Part shown: positions 33,739-44,806 of the stretch, piece by piece
How positions within the stretch are numbered: position 1 is the stretch's first letter
Layout of the letters: each line of letters starts with the position of its first letter
DNA from: Diadema setosum
Taxonomy: Eukaryota; Echinodermata; Echinoidea; Diadematoida; Diadematidae
Assembly (NCBI GenBank): GCA_033980235.1
Contig: CM067065.1
Span: forward strand, 21,890,837-21,954,836
Direction of reading: 5' to 3'
DNA length: 64,000 bases
Made by a program: the position numbers and the translations under genes
The notes under the pieces: model-generated
What the model saw: only the letters and a program-made list of their open reading frames with translations
The model's database searches: none
Told to the model about the DNA's origin: nothing

Positions 33739-34276
33739 CTCCACCTGAAGCTTAACAATATATTGTTATATCAATAACAGTCAAGTTTCTTTACAACTCG
33801 TCGTAGCTACCATCAACCTTCTTGGCGACCATTTCTTCGCACTCAGCCGGAAAAGGACAGCTGAAACAAGTCCTGCAGTCGAATTCCCGTTTGAAAGCTG
33901 GACAAAATCTCTCCTCCAGCTCTAAAGTATTACAGGACGACATAGATTTTAGCAATTATATTACAACCATCACGAAGGCCGACGACCAGTTGAAGTAAAT
34001 GCCGCAACAGAATAAAAAGGTAAACCCGGTGTTAAAATACAAAGATTTGATTCAATGGTGTGTCAAAGAACACAAATATCAATGTATTCTACAGCAACAA
34101 AAATGACAGAAGTTAACGGAGTTTGACAAAGAACGACGACCAGCTGAAATAAGTATTAGAATGTTAGTCTAGTTCTCGTTTGGAAGTCGGACAAAATCTC
34201 ACCACCTGATGCCAAACAATATTATATCAATAACAGTCAAGTTTCCTTACAACTCGTAGCTACCATCTTTTAATAT
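33739..34276 (-). repeat. Cysteine-rich repeat unit 1
   Basis: It shares sequence with 35312-36125 and 38790-39330: blocks CGACGACCAGTTGAAGTAAA, GTAGCTACCATCAAC, CCCGTTTGAAAGCTGGAC and GATTTGATTCAATG occur in the same order. Within the unit two diverged sub-blocks both encode, on the minus strand, a Arg-Phe-Cys-Pro..Lys-Arg-Glu segment. The TIR element at 34283-35311 separates it from unit 2. Confidence 0.7.
33791..33943 (-). CDS. 50-codon cysteine-rich ORF
   Basis: On the minus strand an ATG at 33943 opens a frame that ends in TAA at 33791-33793. The 50-residue product has six Cys at residues 4, 14, 23, 26, 29 and 35 (CX9CX8CX2CX2CX5C), an acidic N-terminal segment and a C-terminus Ser-Tyr-Asp-Glu-Leu. 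An in-frame TAA lies a few codons upstream, so it is either a complete small ORF or a terminal exon. The related units at 35.7 and 38.9 kb keep the same ATG and the first 29 residues with few changes, but diverge or carry a stop after the third cysteine cluster. No signal peptide is seen. I do not recognise a family. Confidence 0.4.
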   Translation of the reverse strand: MSSCNTLELEERFCPAFKREFDCRTCFSCPFPAECEEMVAKKVDGSYDEL

Positions 34277-34282
34277 CATCAC

Positions 34283-35311
34283 AAGCCCCTTTTTACACTT
34301 TCACGGATTGCTTCACGGATGACCACGGATCGTCATCCGTGGTGTTCCGGCATGCAAAATATCGATTTTCCTTTCAATGCCGGTGTGAATACGGTCCCAA
34401 CTGGTTGTCTACACGGACAAGTACGGAAGCTACAAGGACAAGTACGGTGCCTATACGGACAGACAAGGAATGAACGAGGACCACAGCGGAAACGATACGG
34501 AGCTAACACGGATATCAAGGAAGAGCACGGATGCAACTGGGTCCCTTCGCGGTGTTTACGCGGATATCCCCAAAAAGTTGACACATTACATTTGCTTTTT
34601 CTTTTGATACTTTATCATTCTTGGGCGACATGCTTCCAGAGCTAAGTAATATGTAACAAGCACACCAGAAAATCTACAGCAGAGTACATACGCATCTGCT
34701 TGTCGACATCATAAAGGCATATCTCTTTGTTGCAAAATCTCATTTTGCGGGAACATAACAACATAAACAAAGCAAAACAAACCAAGATAAATCAACCCCC
34801 CCCCCAAAAAAAAAAAAAAAAAACACAGCAAGAAGATGTGTGTGGGTCACTGAAGATTCTCATGCGATATAAACCTACTAGAGGAGTCGATTGGCTGTAC
34901 TGATGGGTGAAGATGTGAGCAAATTTCATTGACTTTCTGAGCTTGTATTGGCAAAAGATACACGAATTTCTTATCCCGGATGGAGCCGATGCTAATACGG
35001 AGGTTCCGATGTCTTCACGGAGGCAACACGGAGTAGCCGGTGCCTACAAGGAAGGAATACGGATGCAACACTGAGTAGACGGTGCCGACAAGGAAGAGTT
35101 TGTATTGATTTCCATCCGTGATGTCCGGGATGAAAAATTAAGCAAGCTCATTTTTTTTTTTTTTCGGCGGACATGCCGGATGATCAAGGATAATGTCGGA
35201 CGACTTCAAGAAGTCAACACGGTCATGCCGGAAATAGTACGGATGATCCCGGACCGACGATCCGTGGTCATCCGTGATTTTATGCAATCCGTGAAAGTGT
35301 AAAAGGGGCTT
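34283..35311. mobile_element. TIR element rich in ACGGA motifs
   Basis: Inverted ends begin AAGCCCCTTTTACACTTTCA and continue CACGGATTGC and GATGACCACGGATCGTC on both sides. Both inner arms (34310-34580 and 34975-35280) carry dozens of ACGGA/CGGAT pentamers spaced about 8-20 bases; the centre (34590-34960) is AT-rich with a C-run/A-run. It lies inside the cysteine-rich repeat block, splitting units 1 and 2. No transposase. ORFs on both strands (34319-34645, 34333-34584) are composition artefacts. Confidence 0.75.
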
Positions 35312-36239
35312 ATAGCGACCAATTCTTCGCACTCGGCCGTGAAAAAAAAAAAAGAGTTCCGTGTGTGTGTGTGTGTGTGTGTGTGGTTTATTTTGTATGT
35401 GTGTGTGTGTGTTCCCGAAACCAAGACATCATCTCCCGAAACATAATGGCAAGTGAAAACATTTGCGTAATTTTCCTTTGGTGCTAGTTTCTGGTTGCGG
35501 AAAGTGGGCGAAAAAAAATCCGCCTTTACAGTAAAGTTAAAAGGCGAACCCAGATGACATTCTATGGTATGTTGACAACATGAAATCAATTTTTTCTTTG
35601 TTTTGTTTCTTTTTCTAAGAATAACAAACAATAAGAACAGTTAACAGGGATCGAAAAAAGCGGGATGGACAGCTGAAACAAGTTCTTCAGTCGAATTCCC
35701 GTTCGAAAGCTGGACGGAATCTCTCCTCCCGCTCTAAAATTTTACAGGACGACATAAATTTTAACAATTATATTGCAACCATGACGAAGGCCGACGACCA
35801 GTTGAAGTAAATGCTGCAACAAAGTAAAAAGGTAAACCTGGTATTAAAATACACAGATTTGATTCAATGATGTGTCAAAGAACACAGAAATCAATGTATT
35901 CTATGCAGCTACAAAAATGACAGAAGTCAACGGAGTTTAACAAAGAAAGACAACCAGCTGAAATAAGTATAAGAATGTTAGTCTAGTTCCCGTTTGGAAG
36001 TCGGACAAAATCTCTCCACCTGAAGCTTAACAATTAATTCGATGACAGTCAAGTTTCCTTACAAGTCGTCGTAGCTACCATCAACCATCTTACAGTGACC
36101 AATTCTTCGCACTCGGCCGTGAAAGAGAGTTTCGTATTTTACCGAAACCAAGACATCATCTCCTGAAACATAATGGCTAGTGAAAACATTCGCATAATTT
36201 TCTTTTTGCGCTAGTTTCTGGTTGCGCTAGTTTCTGGTT
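35312..36239 (-). repeat. Cysteine-rich repeat unit 2 with internal MITE fragment
   Basis: It is homologous to units 1 and 3. The minus-strand copy of the cysteine-rich ORF begins at ATG about 35749 but has Cys to Arg changes and a TGA after residue 22, so it is dead. A downstream block encoding Ala-Glu-Cys-Glu-Glu-Leu-Val lies apart at about 35315-35335 and again at 36095-36125. Between are a (GT)n microsatellite (35360-35412) and a fragment of the CCTGTAAAAGTGGA-type MITE (about 35470-35545). Confidence 0.65.
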
Positions 36240-38766
36240 TCTCAGCAGTTGTTGAAATTTAAGTTTGATATTAAAAATACCTGGAAAGTTTTAAAGCAGG
36301 CAATGAATATTCCGAACAAAAAAGCAGAAATAGATGAAATAAAGTGGGATGATGAAATAATTGATGACCCTGTTGATATTGCAAATGTTTTTAATTCTTA
36401 TTTTTCAAAAATAGGTGAAACGCTTGCTCATGGTATTCCGGCTACAGAACAGAATTTTACTGAATTCTTAGGCCAGTGTAACCCCAACTCTATTTTTTTA
36501 ACTCCAACAAACAGATATGAGATTATTGATATTGTATCCTCTTTAAAAAATAAACGTAGCTCCGGTTATGATGACATAGATAATTGTATCCTTAAGGGTG
36601 TTATATCATCAGTCGCAGATCCGTTGGCTCACATTTTTAATCTGTCAATTTCTAATGGTATGTTTCCTGATAAACTGAAATTGGCTAAAGTAATTCCAAT
36701 ATTTAAAAAAGGTAATAATTTGGATGTCAGTAATTATCGTCCAATCTCTTTATTATCTTCATTATCGAAAGTTTTAGAAAAAATAATATACACCAGAATT
36801 ATCAAATTCTTAAATGTGCACAAAATATTCACAAATTCCCAGTTTGGTTTCCGAGAAAAACATAGTACCATCCATGCAGTTCTTCATTTTATTGATAAAG
36901 TCGTTAATGCAACTGACAATCATTCCCATTTAATTAGTATATTCTTGGACTTCTCCAAGGCCTTCGATACAATTAATCACAACATTTTACTCCACAAGTC
37001 ATCGCACTACGGAATACGTGGGAAGGCCTTGGAGTGGTTCAAGACTTATTTAGCTGACAGAAAACAGTTTGTTTCAATTAAAGATAATAATTCAGTTATA
37101 AGAGATGTAAAGTGTGGTGTTCCACAGGGAAGTCTTTTAGGGCCGCTGCTATTCATAATATATATCAATGATTTTTCCTCTGTTTCAGAGGTACTTTCCT
37201 TTATACACTATGCTGATGACACCAGTGTTTTTCTTGCCCATAACGATATCGATGTTCTTGTTCAACAAGCTAATACAGAATTGAAAAAAGTGACCAACTG
37301 GGTCAGAGCTAACAAGTTGTCATTGAATGTTCAAAAAACAAAATATATGCTTTTCAGCAATACTGTTGATTCTTTGAATTCAGAAATAGTTCTGGATGAT
37401 TGTAATTTAGAAAGTGTGTCATATTTCAAATTTCTTGGCATTTTTGTAGATAATAAACTTTCTTGGAAAATACATATTGATCATATTTGCAAAATCATCT
37501 CTCAAAATATAGGTGTTATGAACAGACTAAAATTTTATATTCCTGAAAAGACATTACTTGTGTTATACTCCTCTTTGATACTCCCTTACCTTCATTATGG
37601 AATTTTAGCTTGGGGCAATACACATCAGACGCTGCTGAATAGAGTGTTATTATTGCAAAAGAAAGCCCTCCGTATCATTTCCAATTCTCCCACTCGTTCA
37701 CATACAAATGTATTGTTTAACTGTAATAAGCTACTAAAAATTAACGAATTATTTTTATACAACTTAGGCCAATTTATGTACATGTATGATAACAGTTTAC
37801 TGCCACCTATCTTTGGTTCTATGTTCCAAAAAAATCAATCATTCCATAATTACCCCACCCACGCTCTAACGAGTTTCATTTACCACTTCTTCGAACGATT
37901 TTAGCAAAGAATACACTTATTTTCACTGGACCTAATTATTGGAATTCCCTGAACCACGATATAAAATCTGCTCCCTCTATATACTCCTTTAAAAGGAGAT
38001 TGAAGTTTTTTCTTTTGCAATCCTATAATGACGACCCCCTGAATCAGATTAGTTCATAGGCTTATTTTGTTTCCCGTCCGCAAAATCTTTATTGCCGTTT
38101 TTTTTTTCATTATTGTTACCTTTGCCTTAGCTTTGATTATGATAAGATCTTCTTTAACTTATACCTCGCAGTTGAAGGGTTTGTTGTATATTCTTCTTTT
38201 CTTCTTCTTCTCTTTCTTCCTCTAACCTCCGATGATCGTTGTCTCTGTTGCTTACTCCTGTCTATTTTGTTACCTCTTCGTCGCGCTGTAGTCTTGTTTC
38301 CTGTCGTGTCGTCGAGTCAGTTTTCTTCCCTATAAGTGGTCTTGTTGCTGTCCCAGTCTTGTCTCATGCTCATTATTTCGTTTGTTATTGTTTTGTGTGT
38401 AACTGTTTGTCCGTCTGTCTCTTAGTGGGCTGCTAAACTTTTTATGCCAAACTTTTCGTGCTGCTTTGTTGCTATATTTAGTCAAATTTTGCATCGAGTT
38501 TTTAATACAAGAGGGGCCCACACTCTACAAGCATTGTCTTTTTAGTGGGTCCCTCCGTTTTTTTCACACAGTGCATATTGACAATTCTCTCATTTTCGTT
38601 ACTTCTGCAACAATTGCAATGTATTGATACTATTAGTTTTTCTCATTATTGTTGGTTTCTTTGTACGAATTTACATACATTGTTTCTGTCACTCAAGAAA
38701 GTGAGATTTATGTCTGTATGATTTTATTGTGGAAAAACGAATAAATTCGAACTTGAACTTGAACTT
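36240..38766 (+). mobile_element. CR1-like non-LTR retrotransposon, 5'-truncated
   Basis: It consists of an RT-bearing ORF (36249-38059, one frameshift), a 3' UTR, and a terminal (GAACTT)n tail at 38747-38766. The 5' end lacks endonuclease and ORF1, the usual result of incomplete target-primed reverse transcription. It is inserted in the cysteine-rich repeat block between GCGCTAGTTTCTGGTT (left) and CGCAAAGTGGG (right); unit 2 near 35490-35510 shows these joined, an empty site. The left junction has a 16-bp local duplication of GCGCTAGTTTCTGGTT. Confidence 0.88.
36249..38059 (+). pseudogene. CR1-like reverse transcriptase (ORF2 C-terminal half)
   Basis: The first 551 codons are uninterrupted to 37904. 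RT motifs appear in order: SNYRPISLLSSLSKVLEK (about 36727), QFGFREKHST (36840), motif A FLDFSKAFD (about 36943), motif B GVPQGSLLGPLLF (about 37117), catalytic box Tyr-Ala-Asp-Asp (37209-37220), LSLNVQKTK and FLGIFVD. After the thumb, a frameshift near 37868 is needed to reach the usual C-terminus (a NYWNSL segment) and the stop TAG at 38057-38059. All catalytic Asp residues are intact, so the insertion is fairly young, though dead because of truncation. The motif set fits CR1/L2-group LINEs. Confidence 0.92.
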
Positions 38767-39330
38767 GCGCAAAGTGGGTAAAAAAAAAAAATCCGCCTTT
38801 ACAGTAAGGTTAAAAGGCGAATGCAGCTGACATTTTTTGGTATGTTGACAACATGAAATCAATATCCCTTTTTTAGCATAACAAACAATGAGAACAGTCA
38901 GCAGGGATTGACAGCTGAAACAAGTTCTGCAGTCGAATTCCCGTTTGAACGCTGGACAGAATCTCTCCGCCGGCTGTAAAATTTTACAAGACGACATAAA
39001 TGTTAACAATCATTACAACCACGCGAAGGCCAACGACCAGTTGAAGTAAATGCCGCAACAGAATAAATAGGTAAACACGTTGTTAAAATACAACTATTTG
39101 ATTCAATGTTGTGTCAAATTAAAAAAAAAAATCAATGTATTCTACAGCAAAAAAAAAAAAATATGACAGAAGTTGTCGGAGTTTGACAACGAACGGCGAC
39201 CATCAAATAAGTTTTGCAACGATGGTCAAGTTTTCGTTTGTAAATCGGAGAAAATCTCTCCGCCGTGTTTCCTACGCGTAAAGACAAGATAATACAAATT
39301 CAATGTCTATCGACTGCGGTCAAGTCTCCT
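38767..39330 (-). repeat. Cysteine-rich repeat unit 3
   Basis: Same blocks as units 1 and 2. The minus-strand ORF copy starts at about 38997, keeps the Cys-rich first half (four of the cysteines), then continues into a different, hydrophobic frame. The right end (about 39300-39340) encodes, on the minus strand, Gly-Ser-Tyr-Ala-Asp, like the C-terminal part of the unit-1 ORF, followed by more open frame to a TGA. Units have diverged by point changes, A-runs and small indels. Confidence 0.6.
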
Positions 39331-39559
39331 TTCACGTCGGCGTAACTACCACTTGCACAAAAGACGGAAAGTCAGCCTGTTATTCACGATTATCTATAGC
39401 AGCGAGAATACATTTTTTTTTTCTCGTGAAAACACAAAACTTCCCATTCATTATCGTACTCGGCATTGCGAATCATATAACCCAGCGGATTAGCTGTAGC
39501 CACGCGTTTTGGACGTTGCTCGACGATGGAACAGAGACGGAATTTCGGTGGTATAGTAA
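39331..39559. other. Transition from repeat unit to CGTCG arm
   Basis: No feature is supported apart from a T-run at 39412-39421. Confidence 0.4.
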
Positions 39560-40020
39560 TGGTAATTCGTCGGGACGATATGCGACGTTTTAGATCACAC
39601 GGATAACAGGCTTTATGCTGTGACAAGTAAAGCTGAACAAAACATAAACTTGAACACGAACGGCATTGAAACGAAGCCATATCGTCAGGACGTTTCCAGA
39701 CGGTTGAACAATGATTCGTCGGGAACGATATGCGACGTTTTTAACAAAAGAAACGCAAGGCACAATAGAAGCCGAACTTTGAAAATAGCTAGTAAGTCGG
39801 GACGAAGAGCGACGATTAGTGAAAGGGAATCCTTTCTCTATCGTCGCTTATCGTCGGGACGAATAAACAAAGGTATGAATAGAAAGTACGTGTATTCATA
39901 TGCACGGTTGCTTATTCATATGCACGTGACGCCTGTTCATATGCAAGTCATCAAACATGCACAATGCGACATCGTCGCGACGAAGATATCTCTCTATCAG
40001 GTTTTTCTGTGGTGCCTTAG
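39560..40020 (-). repeat. Inverted partner arm with CGTCGGGACGA motifs
   Basis: The right end reads GAAGATATCTCTCTATCAGG then TTTTTCTGTGGTGCCTTA, the inverse of the left arm that starts at 15699. The core TCGTCGGGACGATATGCGACG recurs near 39568, 39708, 39797, 39845 and 39968, with more irregular spacing than in the left arm. The plus ORF 39620-40054 reads through it and is unlikely to be a gene. Confidence 0.7.
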
Positions 40021-40386
40021 TCCATGCTATGCTGTGTTGCTCGGTTTTAACTAGATAGGAAAGCTAGTTGTAATTCTGTTGAGAAATTACAAGTCAAAAT
40101 ATTAACCTCTTATATGCATATAGTGTACATTGTTTTGATGTTTAGCGCGTAAGAACTTACAAAATCTTGGTAGAGTCTATGCCTTGAATTACATTATGTT
40201 ATTCTTAATAAACGTGAGGTCGCATTATGCATCTTGGCGTCCCTTTTGAATCTGGCTCTTGTTAATTGGTTTCTCTCTCCCCTCTCTTTCTTTCGGCCTT
40301 TCTTTTCGTTCACTCCTAATTTACGGGACTGCAGATTGAAATTATGTTCATTGATCTATTTCAAATTTGTATACGTTTATATTTTA
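40021..40386. other. No feature recognised
   Basis: AT-rich sequence between the CGTCG arm and element C1; no supported gene. Confidence 0.45.
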
Positions 40387-40390
40387 ATAT

Positions 40391-41147
40391 GTGACCCGCT
40401 ACAACAAAAAGGTCCTAAAGTCGCGCACGGTCGAAGCCGTGAAAATCGAGTTTGAAGTCAAAGCATCATAATTGGTCAAAACTTACGATTTTCTGATTAT
40501 GACATATTATGGGAATCTGACATGTCTTCTATTATCTGTCGAAATTTTGAAGCAAAATGATGAAAGGAAAGACCAAAAAATAGCGTTTTTCTGGGCCATG
40601 TTTTTGGCGTTTCAACCAAGCAGAAACCGGTTCGAAAATTTGGATTGAGCGCCACAGACAGGCTCCGCCCCTAACAACGACCGGAGCGATCTCATTGGTC
40701 AGTTTGCTGCTTGCCGCTAACCGAAGCGTGAAGCTCGCACACGGCCAAGTCGACTGGTGCGTGCGGGCGGGGTGCGCTATGCCCAGCCGCTTCTCCTGGC
40801 ATCCTGGTCACTGATTGGTCGGTGAGGAGACCGCCGACGCTGTGCTTGAATGAGCATTTCGGGGGTTGCTAGGGTTTACCTTCTATTGTCCGGAGGTGAA
40901 AACTGACTACGTGCCCCTTGATCGCGATTGCGTCGCAAGGAAACCTTTTAGGGCCCTTTTCTCGAAACAGTGATTTCCCATACGTCTCGACATGCTCTCT
41001 TTTAAACATCGATATCTCCGCACCCGATTATTTTCATAGGATGTGTTATATATCAATTTAAAGCAGAAAGATTAGGGAATTTTGTCATGCAATTTTCAAA
41101 TAATCGACCTCACCCGACTTTAGGATCATTTTGTTGTAGCGGGTCAC
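40391..41147. mobile_element. Family C TIR element, copy C1
   Basis: Ends are GTGACCCGCTACAACAAAA and its complement, continuing to a shared CCTAAAGTCG block (about 35-bp inverted repeats). ATAT flanks both sides (40387-40390, 41148-41151). The 757-bp interior is non-coding, with CATTGGTC and GATTGGTC boxes and a GC-rich centre. It is nearly identical to C2. The GTGACC end and the 4-bp duplication link it to family A. Confidence 0.88.
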
Positions 41148-41151
41148 ATAT

Positions 41152-41554
41152 GTACATTTTCTTATACTAATTCATTATGCGTACAATGGTGAGTGGTTCT
41201 GGAACTACTGGTAAATATTGCAACCTGTATCATTTTTTTTTTCTGTGTTAGTCTTTGACTGAGTTTATAATGTTTTCTCAACTCTCTTTCATCTAGCCCA
41301 TATGTTCGATCTCTCCCTCTTCTCATCCTCTCAGTTCTCCTCGTCTTTCAGGCCTGTCTCTTTATTCTCCTTTACTTCTCAACATCACAAGTTCTGCTTC
41401 ATGTAATGCACTTAAAATTTTTGTAGAGTACCGATCGTGCAGAGTGTATCTTTCTTGTTTCGGTTTATTACAGTTTGAACATAAACATATGATGTTCTGG
41501 TGTATTGTATTTTATCGCTGAGGGCAGCAAGTATTTTCCGGAGGAGGGGGATGG
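41152..41554 (+). pseudogene. 3' internal end of a Gypsy-2-family element with polypurine tract
   Basis: The last bases, GGAGGAGGGGGATGG (41540-41554), form a polypurine tract immediately before the LTR start at 41555, preceded by GAGGGCAGCAAGTATTTTCC, a typical end of Gypsy internal sequence. The rest (from 41152) has no recognisable Pol and is probably 3' untranslated sequence of that copy. Confidence 0.5.
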
Positions 41555-41785
41555 TGTAGCGGAATTTGAATAGCTAGATTTTGTGTAAGTTAGTGATACT
41601 AGATTGTGATTACTTTTCATTGCTTTTCATTTATTCCACTCTTGTATTGTTTTGATGTAATCTGTGGTGCTCTCTTTGTTCTAGGACTTAATCATGAATT
41701 ATTAGCTGTGCTCTTCTTCCGAGCTCGTTCATCCTTGTTTTCGACCTCGCCTCTGTCCTCGCTCTCTCCTTGCTTTCGACCTCGC
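41555..41785 (+). repeat. 3' LTR fragment, same family as Gypsy-2
   Basis: It starts TGTAGCGGAATTTG and is nearly identical to 8147-8380. It is cut at 41785, where it joins the interior of family A copy A3. It is not the partner of the Gypsy-2 LTR at 8147, because no Pol sequence connects them. Confidence 0.85.
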
Positions 41786-42897
41786 ATTTTTGGTAGAACA
41801 GTGTGATTAGGTGTGTCTTGGGAATCCCTTTTTCATTTCTGAAAAACCTTGTCCACACTCTTCACTTTCAACTCTAATAACTTTTGAAAGGATAGTGCTA
41901 CTGCTTTGAAAGTTGGCATTGATTATGGACAGAATGTATTAATGAGGCATGCTTAATTTCAGTTAAATCTAATAATCCCTTCATTGTTGTTACTCTGGTG
42001 GTTTACTTCCTGTTTTTTGTCCCATTCATCTCACAGCCAGGACGGTTTGGTAAAGATTAAGCGCTTGAATAGACATTGTACTTCAGAGCCTCTTTTCTCA
42101 GTTCACACTTTTCCTGAGTTTGTGCTTTCTTTACAATATTTAGATAGGTTAGGAGAGTCCATTTGATTTAAGTTATACATCATTTTAAAGCTCAAAGTCT
42201 GCTCTTTCAGAATATGGTCTTAACCCGTTCCTTCCGCAATTCTCTGAGTGCCTTTAATGCCCCCAAACGAGATTCTTTTCGCCCGTCGACAGGGAGGACT
42301 GGTACACAGGTTGGTAATCCAGCTGTTTGAAGGCAGTCAAGCGGTTCATTGTGTCCCCCTTTCTACGGTCAACTACATGTGACCGTGAACAATGGAAATA
42401 TCGATCGGGTGGGAGGTATGAATAGAGCGTGCGCTGATGAGCTCTCAGAATCTTTTGTTCTACACAAACCAGGTACCTGAATGAGGTAACTGGGGTCAGC
42501 GAACCCGCATTTATAACTGATCTCAGCCTTGATCATTATGTACATGTTCGTACGAGTTTACAGCAGAACAAGCAAAAAAAAAAATTAATAAATCAGGAAA
42601 AGGTACATAATATTGTAAAACCCCCTTTTTTAATAAGCAGGAGAACAAATCCTGATAGAATAAACTCTGATCTTTTTATCAAACCCACTTTTCTGAGCAT
42701 TTAAACACAAAGAAACATGAATTTAGGCCAGTGAAGCAGGCACCCTTGTCTTCATTTTGGGAACCTGGTAAACCAGGTTCCCGTATATCAATTGCTCCCA
42801 CGGGAACCTGGTAAACCAGGTTCCCAAAAGGAACGGGTTAATTAAGAATTCTTGTGTGGCGACTTTTTTTTTTTTTTGTTTTGAGGTGCAGGGTCAC
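41786..42897 (+). mobile_element. Family A element A3, 5'-truncated, hosting a TTAA element
   Basis: It begins in the middle of family A (ATTTTTGGTAGAACAGTGTG) directly at the LTR fragment and ends with the family right end GGTGCAGGGTCAC at 42897, followed by AATT. A 614-bp element (42224-42837) is inserted near the right end. The left third, including the left terminal repeat, is missing. Confidence 0.85.
42224..42837. mobile_element. piggyBac-like MITE with CCCGTTCCTT ends
   Basis: TTAA lies on both sides (42220-42223, 42838-42841) and the ends are CCCGTTCCTT and its complement. The other family A copies have a single TTAA at this site (GTCTTAACTT), giving an empty-site comparison. Near the right end a 24-bp palindrome (GGGAACCTGG, TAAA, mirror) occurs twice (about 42760-42783 and 42802-42825). 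No transposase. Confidence 0.85.
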
Positions 42898-43312
42898 AAT
42901 TGTATACTGCATTATTTTTGTTCGCTTGTGACGGCATTTCGATGAATAAAAAAATAAACAGAAAAAAAAAACTATTGCAGAGGAATGTGGTATAACGGGA
43001 GTGCACTGGCAATTCTTTTCTCTGTGTGTTGGAGCTCGATCACTCTCTATTTCTCCTCATTTTCATTCAACTGCTTCCACGTCCTTTTGAAACTGTTCCG
43101 TTTCTTCTTCATCACATGCCCATTACAGACTTCTTCCGTCATTATCTTGAATGTGATTGCGTAGCACTTTTCGGATTTGTTTTGTTTTGTTTTGTTGTGT
43201 TTTTGTTTTCTGTTTGGTAGCAGCATGTTCAGGCTACTTAGGGAATGAGAGAAAATCGTCGTGAAGAGAAAAATAAGAATGAATTAAGGCATTTAATATC
43301 ATGACAATTACA
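42898..43312. other. No feature recognised
   Basis: AT-rich sequence with an A-rich run (42945-42970) and T-rich pyrimidine sequence; the ORF at 43026-43220 has no domain. Confidence 0.45.
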
Positions 43313-44748
43313 GCGAACGTCCGTTATGCAGACCAAAACTGGATGTGATCTGTTTGAGACGGCAGGTGCCATACTCAACAGATAAACACTTGGAGCATCT
43401 GTCACTAAAAAGTGGCACTGTTCTTCTTTCTCCTACTATGTAATCCATTGACTTATTCTATCAACGAACATCCGTGACCAAAACGTTTTCCGTTTGTTAT
43501 TACAGGTAAATTGAGTGCTGAATGTTATTCACTTTTGGGTATGATTTTGGTAATGTTTTCAAGTAACAGTAACTTAATGTGCAGTGATATATTTGTAATT
43601 ATCAGAAATTTCCTTTTTCGGACAGAACGTCCGTGAGCGAAACTTTCAGAACCTGTAACAGTACAAATTGTCACCAGAACCTCATTAGAAAGAAATTTAA
43701 ATGCACAGGAATGACAGATTACACACAATTTCATTTTCCTATAACTTTGTTTTCAGTGTTAAGCTGTTTTTTTTTTGTATAATTAGAGGGATAACAAGCG
43801 TAAAGTTGTGAGTAAATTTTCAACTGTTTGCTCATCATGATCACATAACACCTTTAAAATTCTGAAACTACTGCTCTAAACTCATTGTTTAATTTGTAAA
43901 ACTTTATTTGTCGCTATTGGAGCCGAAAGTTTTAAAGAATACAGGACGCTTTTGGGACAAGACATCCCTATCGGTGGGATTGCATACAAACGGACGTTCG
44001 CTGGAATTGTCGCGGATGTTCGTTCTACTACTAGGGTCATTTTCCAGGACGGATAACTAATCGGCAGAGAGTACCTAGCCTTCCGAACTCTTTCAAAAAT
44101 TTGAAAAGGTATTGTCAATGCAAATTATAAGAAATTTGACATCCTTACAACATATGTATTGCTCAGAGGGGGATCAGGAGGTGAATTTTCAGAGAAAATA
44201 TCAATTATTTGCTTTGTTTTCGGTGAATTGCATGGTTCAAAAACTGTGGACGAGCGTCAGTCCGCCCCAAAAATGACATGCACCTCCACTAGAGAGCCAA
44301 AGGTAAAATGTACCTTCACCATCAAAGCAAGATGGTGTCCCACTCGAAAACGTTTTAATCATCACGGACGTACTTTGTTCTCGGAGGTTCGTCTAAAAAT
44401 ACAATTTCGGCTCCTATTTGACAAAGGATGGACAGAAACTCAAAACAAACATATTATCGTGTGGCTAAATCTTGATTGATTACGACTCAGAACAATATCG
44501 CCAATAACGTTTAATGAGCTACGATCTTTATTAGAAAAAGGCGGAAGCACGTCCGTGACGAAAACTGAGTATAATTTTGCATAAAAGAATGTTACGTCCC
44601 ATGTACAGCCAGCAGACGTACAATTTTTGCAGAATATGTTCATTAGGTGAAACACCAAATTTTCGTATACATAACAGTTGGGACAATAAATTAGAATTTG
44701 CAGCAGCGATAGAAATAAAAGCATCACGGACGTTCGTCTGTTTAGGGC
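43313..44748. mobile_element. Probable TIR element with GAACGTCCGT motifs
   Basis: The ends carry AGCGAACGTCCGT and the complement of AGACGAACGTCCGTG. Variants of GAACGTCCGTgACgAAAAC recur near 43467, 43627, 43990, 44010, 44365, 44552 and 44727, in one orientation in the left half and mostly the other in the right half. No target duplication is evident and the interior is AT-rich. The ORFs inside (43525-43734, 43882-44118, 44159-44479) do not show domains. Confidence 0.55.
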
Positions 44749-44806
44749 TTTGATATTTCAATAAGTTCTCTGTAATTTTATACGTGCTCATAAAGTTCTT
44801 ATAATT

